Source: Tetracentron sinense
Taxonomy: Eukaryota > Streptophyta > Magnoliopsida > Trochodendrales > Trochodendraceae
Reading direction: 5' to 3'
DNA: 64,000 nucleotides
Assembly (NCBI GenBank): GCA_015143295.1
Contig: CM026565.1
Coordinates: forward strand, 17,122,548 to 17,186,547
Both the position numbers and the translations under genes were made by a program. Below the pieces are notes generated by a model. It ran no database searches and was not told where the DNA came from. It worked only from the letters and a program-made list of their open reading frames with translations. Positions within the stretch are counted from its first letter, which is position 1. Every line of letters starts with the position of its first letter. Positions 54,371-64,000 of this stretch are shown in pieces.

Positions 54371-57300
54371 GTAACTCTTATGATTCTGCTGATTTAATGA
54401 GGTTTTTTATATTTAGGTATCAAGATTTGATTTCTATCATGCGCTGTGTCTATAGGTTTTCGTGTGGTTTTGTGATTTATATTCATATATGATGATCGGT
54501 ATACATGATTGTGTTTCTTTCTGGTTTTTTTGAGCTGGGTTTCTGTTTTTCTTTGATTTGGGTTGATGTGATTTTGGCTGTGAAAAATCTGGGTTTCTTT
54601 TGCTGGATCCTTGTCGGGTTGCTTCATTTGTTTGGAATTATTGATTTCTTCTGTATGTATATGATTGGTTTATGCTTATTGGTGTTAAATTTGTTCTCTT
54701 TTGGTTAATGGATCGATTGAGGGGGTTATTTTAAATTGATTTTCTCTATTTTGGTTTCTCAATCTGTTTGGGGCTTTTCTCCGATTCAATTCTCTTTATT
54801 CGGTTCTCTTGATATCTTCTTTCCCATCTGGGTTTCTCTGTTTCTTGGGTTATCATAAATTATTTATTGATAATTATATCACATTCCGTAAATCCAAACA
54901 ATTTTCTCAAAGACAACAACTCATCTTCTTTACAATACTCAGAGAAATTTGAACAATTCAAAAAGAAAATATCAAATAAAGTAATATCTAAAATCTGATA
55001 TAAAAATAAATAAAACATAAAAGTCTAGAATAGAGCATAAATCTAGATGAACAAAAAACAAAACCCCCCAAAAGAGAAACCATTACCCACCAACAGAATC
55101 ATAAAAAATTCTTATATGATTAAAAAAAAAAAATTAGGGTTTTACTTTTACATGAACTAACAAAAACCTCAGAAACATAGAATCTGACATTAAAAAAAAA
55201 AAATAGCAATCCCATCTCCAGAACCCAGAAAAAAAAACATCTAAAAATCTGAGCCTTAAGAAATAGAAAGCTTAATTGAAATAAAAAGAAGCTTAGCTTA
55301 CCCTACCCATATGGGGTTGTTGAAAACTAGAATAGGGTTACGGTTTCGAGTTGTGGTTGTGGAAGAGAGGAGAGACAGAAGGAGAGAGAGTGTTGGGCTT
55401 GAAGGCAGAGAGCGCTTGAGAGAGGTACCAGCGCTCGAGCAGAGGCTTTGTACGGCTTCCCACTCACGCGGGCCGTACAAAGCCTTATCTTTTCATAAAT
55501 CGAATTTGGAGATTACCAATTAGAGGGATCTATTGATCTTAACCGTCAGATATAACAATTTTTGACCAGTTGTTGCGTTAGGTTCTAAATGGATGGTTGA
55601 GATTATCCCCTTCAGTATACTGTTTTTGAATAGTTACACAAAACCTCTATGGTAGTCAACAGTTTTTATTAATTAATTTACTTCCTCATTTGCTTATAGG
55701 TACAGCTAGGTTTTTAATTTGTACAGTTGTAAAGACAGGGTTGGCTGTTTTGAGCCGACTTGGTTCCGGTCAAACCCACCCGATTTTCAATGGATTTGGG
55801 TTGAGGTTTGAACCCATAGTGAGGTTTGGGTCTGTCTCTTGACCCATTTAAAATGGGTGGGGTTTGGCTTGTGCTTTCTTATACGATGTCATAACACGTA
55901 GTTCACTAAAAATTGATAATTATATACTCTGATTTATTTCAAACGCTCGAGCAGAGGCTTTGTACGGCTTCCCACTCACCGGTGCTCAACGCTCTTGTAA
56001 ATTGCATTACTTAGCACCTAATCAGTCATCCAATTAACAAACTTAATTATACAAGCCAAGATTTGTAGTCAACCTATAAACATACAGACATATATATATA
56101 TATATATATATATATAGATATATACAAATTTATATAATAATATGTATGTGGATCAAAATGTTACAGCCAGACCTCATCTTATTGTTTATATCATGTTTAT
56201 CCAAACTGTAATCTTTCTTTAGATTAAAGATTCTATTAGCAATTAAATAGGAAAGAAAGATCTTAATTATATTCCTGGCTCCTCATGTCAGAATCATTTA
56301 AAGTATTAGGAATGGAAGAAGAGAATAGGCCAATTTCAGAACCCCTTTAAAGCTTCAAAACATAAAAAGTGCAAGTTGTATCATGAATGTAGGCCAATGG
56401 CAAGTACCAGTAGCAATAAAAAAAGAACCAACCCTCTAATTATGTCTATAATTTTAAATGAGTTCTTCAAAATAGATGGTAGTTGGGTGCCCAAACAAGG
56501 ACTTAAATAAAAACATTTCTTTATGTAAACCTGTCTCTTAGGGCTTCATAGCTTTGTTTAAACTGCAGGTGATAAGGAAACTAGACTCTAAATAAATAAA
56601 CATGTTTTTTTTAAAAGATATATTGATTTCAATTGAATTATTTGGTACAAATTAACCCCTCCAAGATAGACCACTGAATGTGCACATGATTAATGAATTT
56701 CTGGCCAACCATTCTTGTTATATGGATAATAGAGAGGGAAAGTGTGTAGGTCCCATTAACTCATGGGCATTGGAATCCCCCATCAAAAGGACGTGTAGGT
56801 CCCATCATAAATTCTTGTCCTTTTGTGGCGAAAGGAACGTCTACGGCTTCATGCGTCTACATATAGCACTCTAAAAAAAAAATTGTTTTACATAACCTAA
56901 CTGCATCTAATTGGTAAAGCCAAAAGGATATCCACGGTTCCATACATCACTGCCGTCCAATGACAGTTTAGAAACGGATGTGCAGTACTTTATGTGGGTG
57001 ATTTGCATGAGATTATTTCCAGTTTGACTCCCTAAACTTAGACCAGACGGCTGTCAGTTTATGGGGACCACTTATTAAGTGGAGGTCCAACTAGGGTGGA
57101 ACCCGCAAAGTAGTAGGTTGCTTAGTAAATCAAGAACCTATTTGTTTTTCTAAGTAGGGGGTGTCAATGTGCTAAAGTTACCTTACAAATTTTGTATTTT
57201 TTAATAGGCAACACGTTTGTTTACAAGAGATTTTTCTCTTTTTAGAAACCCCTTTGCCGAACTCATCATCTTCTTATTTGATATAAACCCCTTTCCCATC

Positions 57301-58562
57301 CTCATAACTAAACCTCCCAATGTGATATAAACAATCTAGATGTTCTCATCAAAGTTTGTAGAGTCTTGATACCGCCCTAGTTGCTTCTCAAATCCAAGGG
57401 GTAGAAGCAACATAAAATCCACCTATTTTCTTCGACATCACATTGATCACATCAAATTAAAGGGAAATGGAAAACGGACCACATGGTCTTCTTCCAAATT
57501 GACAACCCAATTGCAAATTGACATGTGGTAGTGAAACTATTATTTTTAAAAAACTTTATTTTTCTTGCCCAATGTGTTGAAATTTGATTGATGTGGTCAA
57601 CTTGGAAGAGGACCTTGGGGTCCTCTAATTAAAGCTCTTAGTTAAATCCTTAATTCTTTTATACTAGTCTTCAAATGATTAATAGGAGAGTCGAGTAATT
57701 CTCAATTATTAACTTGAGAGATAAACTAAAATGACATGCTAGATCTTTTGATATTAAATTTTCCTTCGATTTAATTGCATTAAGTAATTCTTACTTGTTA
57801 ACAATCCTGTTCCCGCTCTACTATACTTTATAGAGTGCATGGTAGAACCCCGTGGTCTATGTTAACTGTTTAAACTACTAATTAAATGTGTTTAATTACT
57901 ATGTTATGATTGCTTAGGGATGTTTAAACTTTGTATTTATGATGATTGAAATTTTGTATTGGCTTACGTTCATACTCATGCATGCATTGTACCTTAGATC
58001 TCCCGTTCAAGAATCATTGTGTGACAAGTGCATTTCTTGTATCACCTATTTGGACGGTCTAGTTGTAAACTATGACGTTTAGTTCTCTTGTGGGGCTAAA
58101 TGCAGGTTTAACAACTTTTCGGTCTTATTTGTGATAAAGTGTATTTGTCTGTATATGATTCTTGAATTGTCCGGTTGGACAGTTTGGGAATGCATAATCT
58201 CCAGTGTAGTCAGTTGCTCATGGTTGGTCCAAATTGAGGAAAATTTTGTCAGTCGTTTCTCTTGTTCTCTGGGTACATACTTAGACAATGTGGCATGCAT
58301 GCTTACCCCTAGTCTAAGTTGTGTACTTAGAGAACCATAGAGAAATGCTGCCGAAATTTCCTTGAAATGGAACAAAACACTTGAGCTATTGACTTCTGGG
58401 GATTATGCATTCCTGAATGGGATAGGAACACCCCACCCGTTAGAAGAGGAGTTGATGATGATAGGAAGCATGCATGCATATATATGATTGTGTAGATGGT
58501 CAAGTAATTGACACATGTTTTATTAAAACTTACTGATGTGATAAACTTTTGTTATTTCTCAG
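54371..58562 (+). other. Long intron / 5' region of CACTA, non-coding
   Basis: No protein recognised. Contains a 36-bp direct repeat at 55432-55467 and 55944-55979, a perfect 14-bp stem hairpin at 55443-55485, a (TA)n tract at about 56090-56118, and AT-rich sequence. The last part (57950-58500) is intron-like. The acceptor TTATTTCTCAG ends at 58562. Confidence 0.4.
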
Positions 58563-58605
58563 AATAACAAACGAAGACGGACTTATAAATCTAATCTTAT
58601 AACTC

Positions 58606-61535
58606 ATGGATAAGAGTTGGAATGGAATGTCAAGGTACTTTTATCTATAAGTTTTTATGAAGTATCAAATTAATTATGTATTGTTAGTATCTAAGCAATT
58701 GTGAATGCAATTGTTGTATTACATAGGATGTCAAAGGAATATATAGAAGGAGTAAAGCAGTTTATACAGTTTGCATTAGCTCGTGGAGCGACTAATAACA
58801 ATGGCAGTATAAAGTGTCCGTGTCCCAAATGCAACAATGTGGTTTACCAAGATAGACTTACAGCTTTCGACCATATGATATGTAATGGATTCGACTTGAA
58901 TTATAAAATCTGGTTTTATCACGGGGAAGACATATTGCAACACACACCTGCTGTCCAAGTTTCTCAAAATCCTTATGTGCAAGACAGACATAATGAGATG
59001 GAAGATATGGTACACGATGTGTTCGGGGTCCCAAACCAAGATGAGGCTACTAGTAGTCGGGATTCCAATCCTGAGTCTGATAGATTTTTCCAATTGATAA
59101 GGGATGCGAGACAGCCTTTGTATCCAGCATGTACGAAACACACCAAGTTGTCTTTCATCGTAAGATTATATCACATTAAGTGTCTTAGTGGATGGAGCAA
59201 TAAGTCATTCACTATGTTGCTTGAGTTGTTGAGGGAAGTACTCCCTGAGGGTTCAACACTAACAGATACTTACTTTCAGACAAAAAAGGTGATGTCAGAT
59301 TTGGGGCTTAACTATGATAAAATTGATGCCTGTCCTAATGATTGCATGCTTTACTGAAAAGAGTCTGCAAAGAAGCAAACATGTGACATGTGTGGTGAAT
59401 CAAGATGGAAGGCAGGGGATGATCAAGCGGAACGCAAGACGAAAACTCCTGCAAAGATTTTGCGTCACTTCCCATTAAAACCCAGGTTACAAAGGTTGTT
59501 CATGTCATCCAAGACTGCTACTGAAATGAGATGGCATGATGAGGATCGAACTAAGGATGAGATGTTAAGGCATCCTGCAGACTCACCAGCTTGGGAAAAT
59601 TTGGATAAAAAGTATCCTTTGTTCGCCTCAGATGCTCGCAATGTCAGGCTTGGGTTGGCGAGTGATGGCTTCAATCCATTTAGGACGATGAGTATTGCTC
59701 ACAGCACATGGCCCGTGGTTCTTATTCCCTATAACTTGCCACCGTGGATGTGTATGAAGTAGCCGAACTTTATTCTGTCCTTACTTATTCCCGGTCCCTC
59801 TGGGCCAGGAAATGCAATTGATGTTTACATGAGGCCTCTAGTTGAGGAGTTGAAGGACTTGTGGGAGAATGGGTTGACAACTTATGATGCGTCAAAGAAT
59901 GAGACATTTGTAATGCGTGCGGCATTGCTCTGGACCATTAGCGACTTCCCAGGGTATGCCATGTTGTCAGGTTGGAGCACGAAAGGAAAGTTGGCATGCC
60001 CTTCATGCCATAAGGACACTTGTAGCCGACACTTGTCTAAGAGCAAGAAGCAATGTTACATGGGGCACCGTCGTTTTTTAAAGCCGGATCACAAGTTTCG
60101 GAGGAATAGAAACTCTTTCGATGGCACTACAGAGTTCAGATGTGCTCCAACTCCAATCTCTGGGTCTGATGTGTTGTGTCAGTTGGAGGGTATTCCTTTC
60201 TCCCTTGGTAAGCAAACTGGGCAAACAGGACGAAGGCAGACGAGCCATGAGGATATGCCGTATAATTGGAAGAAGAAGAGTATATTCTTCGAGTTGCCAT
60301 ACTGGGAGCATAATTTGTTGAGGCACAACCTTGATGTAATGCATATTGAGAAAAATGTATGTGACAATGTGATTGGGACTTTGTTAGGTTTGGAAGGAAA
60401 ATCTAAGGATGGTTTAAAAGCGCGTAACGACTTGGTTGAAATGGGAATTCGGCATGCACTTCACCCTCAGTTGCTGCCTGGCAGAAGCAAAGTTTATCTG
60501 CCCCCTGCATGCTTTTCGATGGACAAGAATGAGAAAGAGTTATTTTGCAAATTTTTGAAGAGTGTGAAGGTTCCAGATAGTTACCCGTCAAATATTGCAA
60601 GACATGTCAATATCGAAGAGCGTAAAATTTATGGACTAAAGAGTCACGACTCTCATGTTATAATGCAACAATTCCTACCACTGGCTGTGAGGAAAACATT
60701 GCCGAATAATGCAACTTCAGTCTTAATTGAATTGAACAACTTCTTTCTTGGTATATGTTCAAAAGTCTGTCAAGTGGAGGATTTGAGACGGTTAGGGGAG
60801 AAAATTGCGCTTACACTTTGTTATTTAGAGAAAACTTTCCCACCGACTTTCTTTGATATTATGGTGCACTTGCCTATACACCTGGCCGCAGAGGCAAGAC
60901 TAGGTGGACCTGTACAATACCGGTGGATGTATCCTATCGAAAGGTATGCCTTCAATTATAATTTTATAGTTGTGTTCAAACTTCTTGTTATCGAGAATTT
61001 CTCTTATCTTAACAAAATTTAATTCATATAGGTACTTATATACACTGAAGTCTTATGTGCGCAATCGAGCCCGACCAGAGGGTTCCATTGCAGAAGGGTA
61101 CTTGGCAGAAGAATGCATGACATTCTGCTCCAGGTATCTAAATAATATGGAATCGAGATTAAACAGGCCGATGAGGAATGACGATGAAAGTGTAATAGGT
61201 AGTGCAGAGCCATATATCTTAAGTGACTTGGAATGGCAGCAGGCACATCGTTATGTGTTGATTAACTGCGATAAAGTCACAAAATATATAGAGTAAGAGC
61301 ACAATCTTCATATATGTTGTACGTTACTTATTTATTTTTATTTTTTTTACTTACAATGATTGGAAAATGATATTCTTTGCAGGCAGCATATGAATGTACT
61401 TAAAATGACAAATCAAAGACCTAGAATGACCCCCCACGAAATCCAAAAAAAGCACACCATTGAGTTTGTTGAGTGGTTTAAGGGCTATGTAAGTCTTAAC
61501 TTGTGAATTCTGCATAACACATTAGTTATGTTTTG

Positions 61536-61567
<32 letters not shown>

Positions 61568-62337
61568 CCTATTTGGTCTTGAAATAGGTTCAAAGGTTAC
61601 AAGATTCAGGTAATCCAGTTTCTGATGAGATTACATGTCTTGCATATGGTCCACGTAAAGTCACAAAAAAGTTTAAGGGCTACGTCATAAATGGATATCG
61701 GTTTTGTACTAAGGATAGAGAGCGAGGACGCAAAAGTCAGAATAGTGGTGTTGCGGTCAAAGCAACGACTACAAGCTATTCAACTTCTAAGGACAGAACC
61801 CCCAAGGTCACAGAGATCACCTACTACGGTCGCTTAACAGACGTAGTCGAATTGACGTATTCTAAAAGCCTTAAATTTGTATTGTTCAAGTGCGATTGGG
61901 TTGATGTGAAGTCACGGGGTAGCGGAATAAAGACCGATGCATTTGAGTTTAAGCTTGTGAACTTCACACGCTTGGTTCCAGCACACTTGGTGTCGAACGA
62001 ACCCTATGTGTTGGCATCTCAGGCAGAGCAGGTATTTTACGTTCAAGATCCAACAGAAGAAGATTGGCATGTTGTCATCAAGACTAAACCAAGAGACTTC
62101 TTCGACATGAATGAAGATTTTGTTGTGGACGATAATGCATTCAGGGAGAACGAGCCCTTCGACGACCAACAATTAGATGACACTGAACATGATGATGACG
62201 GAGGTGTCGGTTGGGTGAGATTAGGAATTACTGGAGCAACTATTGATGCTCCTCCCCAAGTGTTACAACAACAGGCTTCTTCTTCCGAATCTAGTGATGC
62301 CGATGATGTTGAATCAATATATAGCGATGAAACATAA
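58606..62337 (+). pseudogene. CACTA transposase, TNP2 type, five coding exons, two nonsense codons
   Basis: Model: 58606-58634, 58727-60943, 61032-61292, 61383-61488, 61588-62337 (1120 codons), all GT-AG introns, all phases consistent. The start MDKSWNGMSR joins to MSKEYIEGV across intron 1. The N-terminal transposase-associated domain has zinc-type CPCPKC and a CNGF motif; the TNP2 core spans about 59100-60400 with NLDVMHIEKNVCDN; DUF4218-like region about 60700-61290 (HLPIHLAAEARLGGPV); DUF4216-like region from 61588 (CDWVDVKSRG). The acidic C-terminus (DDTEHDDDGG) ends at TAA 62335. TGA at 59355-59357 and TAG at 59760-59762 interrupt exon 2 where Trp and Gln are usual. There are no frameshifts, so inactivation is recent. 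A 5' UTR exon probably starts at 58563. Confidence 0.85.
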
Positions 62338-63379
62338 TGATTATTTTTTGATGTAATGTAGAAGTATATATTCAAGAGAAAGGGGATAACCTCAGTGTAC
62401 CAAGTAACAATTGTTCAATAATGATAGTGTCAATGGAAGGGATTTTTGTTGGAATTTATTTCTATTAATCTATTTCTATATTTTAATTGACTGCAACCTT
62501 TGATGCCAACTGCAATGAGTGCTCACCATTTTCTTATTTTACCTTATCCAAACTTCAGAAGTTGCTCTTAATGATATATTTATAGTATGTTAAGCTTGTA
62601 TAATGAAGTTTGGCAGGTTAAGCTTGTATAATGAAGTTTTTGGATTAAACTGACGGTCAAAAATATGTTACAGCCTTGGTTTAATAGCTTGACTTGCTAA
62701 ATCTCAACTCAACTTGATGTGTGGGAATAGTTTAGGCCAAGCTTGTATAATTAAACTATTTAGATGAAACTAATAGCATTTAACATGTCCTAACTTGGAC
62801 TTAATTACTTGTTTCAACTTGGGTGGATGCGTGTAGATAAGTATTGGGCCAGGTTGATTTATATACTCTGATGAGATATTGATGAACATGGCTTTATGGT
62901 TGTTTCCAGTGATAGTGAAATATAAGGTTAAAGTTATATAATTGTATCTAATGGTAATGGCGGTGCCACCATGCCAACTAAAGCTCTTTTGGTTATGAAA
63001 TGAACTTCAAATTTTTCATTGAACAACATGTGTATGTAATTCTTGTTACAGTATTTAGCCATCTAGTAAGTATTGATTAGCTATTGTTATGTACATGGGA
63101 AAGTAGGCCAGACATTGCTCATTTGCTCCACTGAGCTATCTCCATAGGATTTACTAACATAAGTCCCTGTACATGCTTGGGATGGTGCCAATCAGTTAAG
63201 ATTCACAGTAATAAATTCCAAATGATTTTTTCCTTCTTCTGAATGTTGAGGTAAAAATGTAATCTTGTAAGCTTTTGGTATTTCGACAATGATATATGCT
63301 AGTCAGATCTCATGTCTTTGTACTTTAGATTCCTTTTCATTATGCATTTCTATCAGAAGCTAATATCAATATTTTGCAG
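62338..63379 (+). other. Intergenic or intronic stretch between CACTA genes
   Basis: AT-rich, non-coding. A duplicated segment TTAAGCTTGTATAATGAAGTT occurs at about 62590 and 62618. Ends in a good acceptor (ATATTTTGCAG, to 63379). Confidence 0.4.
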
Positions 63380-63964
63380 ATGGATCCTACAGACACTCCA
63401 CCATCTCATTCGGGTAGCTCCTCCACACTTGCTACCGCGGCCACGAGGAAGGTCCGCGGTAAAGCAAAATGCATCGAAATACATAAGATGCCTACAGGGA
63501 AGAAAAAAAAGGTGAAAGTAAATGAGAGAGCACAACCTGTGGGTAAGAATGCACAACTTTTGGCTGGGTATTTGGGCAATATTGCACGAGATGCCCACTT
63601 ACTTCGTATCGATGTCCGGAATTGGCGTGCGATGAGTGATGCGGATAAAACCCGTGGTTTGGAAGTCGTACGGGTGAGAACAAAATAAATAGGTCATTTA
63701 TTATTAAAACACACTTATGTAACTAGTTGATATATGATTAATTTAACAACGTTTTTGCAGGAGAAGTTCTATTTCCCCCCTATCGCAGAGGACTTCGTTT
63801 TGAAGTCTTTGGGTAAGAAATGGAAGGACAGTAGGTCCTCAATGGGGAGAAAACTTTTTGATTTGGACGCCCCTCCTGCTGTCAACTATGAGCGGTGCCC
63901 CTCCGATATTCCCCCGGAGCAATGGCATACGTACGTCGACTACTTGTACACTGATGAGGCCCAG
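63380..63964 (+). CDS. Second CACTA gene, Transposase_24 (Ptta/En/Spm) type, first exons, partial
   Basis: ATG at 63380 directly after an acceptor. Exon 63380-63673 (MDPTDTPPSHSGSS; basic segment KMPTGKKKKVKVNERAQ; RIDVRNWRAMSDADKTRGLE), donor CGG/GTGAGA; exon 63761-63964 (EKFYFPPIAEDFVLKSLGKK, WKDSRSSMGRKLFD, CPSDIPPEQWHTYVDYL), donor CAG/GTATAT; then the window ends. The order (LDIRNW-like, K.F..P...D..VL..LG..W, W...YV.Y) matches the plant En/Spm Transposase_24 family. It is often the second gene of CACTA elements and is thought to bind the subterminal repeats. No stops within the exons. Confidence 0.75.
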
Positions 63965-64000
63965 GTATATTTTATTTGAATGTTAATTATGCTTATATCG

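Larger units (their letters stand above)
53763..64000 (+). mobile_element. CACTA (En/Spm) DNA transposon, 5' part
   Basis: Starts CACTACAAAATTAATGGC at 53763 and continues past the window edge. It carries subterminal repeats, a spliced TNP2-type transposase and the start of a second gene. The 3 bp before it (ATA) would be the target duplication; the other end is not in view. Insertion into family X copy C is shown by homology to copy A stopping exactly at the CACTA tip. Confidence 0.85.

Noticed and set aside
53882..54397. 171-codon open frame in the CACTA leader
   Set aside because: Low-complexity Pro/Ser/Leu-rich translation of a CT-rich repeat; three frames are open together, and it overlaps subterminal repeats.
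57470..57625. Possible small MITE (GGTCTTCTTCCAAATTGAC versus GTCAACTTGGAAGAGGACC)
   Set aside because: The inverted match is only about 20 bp with mismatches, and no target duplication was found.

Overview
The window is plant nuclear DNA made almost entirely of transposable elements. The evidence is plant-type Ty3/Gypsy and Ty1/Copia retrotransposons, LINE RNase H fragments, MITE-like foldbacks, a CACTA (En/Spm) transposon with GT-AG introns, and an organelle-like DNA patch. It suggests a large, repeat-rich angiosperm genome; the species cannot be named from the sequence. I recognise no ordinary host gene, tRNA gene or intact rRNA gene.

Layout. 1-8126: 3' part of a Tat/Ogre-like Gypsy element (plus strand; RT, degenerate RNase H, second archaeal-type RNase H, integrase, long 3' UTR with a minisatellite, 3' LTR), open at its left end. 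It sits in the LTR of a Copia element (8127-9440: LTR end, tRNA-Met-type PBS, decayed gag). 9441-10320 is unassigned. 10321-43062 is a second, different Copia element blown apart by nested insertions. Its RNase H is split by a 16.8-kb Gypsy element on the minus strand (10539-27376). That Gypsy element has no pol; it keeps LTRs, PBS, an extra ORF1 (DUF7745-like), a gag remnant and a long 3' UTR. It is itself interrupted by a solo LTR (13458-15814, 'family X') and by organelle-like DNA inside ORF1 (about 21640-22920). The Copia element's downstream env-like/plant transposon ORF is cut into three pieces (28176-28571, 36041-36669, 38868-39485) by a 7.5-kb degenerate DNA-transposon-like block and a 2.2-kb LTR-like block. 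Its 3' LTR is interrupted by a second family X LTR, which carries a minus-strand Copia solo LTR.

43063-51006 is a graveyard of LTR-like remnants, two LINE 3' ends on the minus strand, a Harbinger-like MITE and a MULE-like element holding two foldbacks. 51007-53762 is a third family X LTR, interrupted at 53763 by a CACTA transposon running off the right edge. Its TNP2-type transposase can be modelled in five coding exons with only two nonsense codons, and a second gene (En/Spm Transposase_24 type) begins at 63380.

The most unusual signals are in family X. All three LTR copies carry a predicted intron, a conserved stem-loop just before the acceptor, and a roughly 41-codon micro-ORF whose differences between copies are enriched in synonymous sites. 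A palindromic ACCGATCGATCGGT module is shared between family X and an unrelated Copia LTR.
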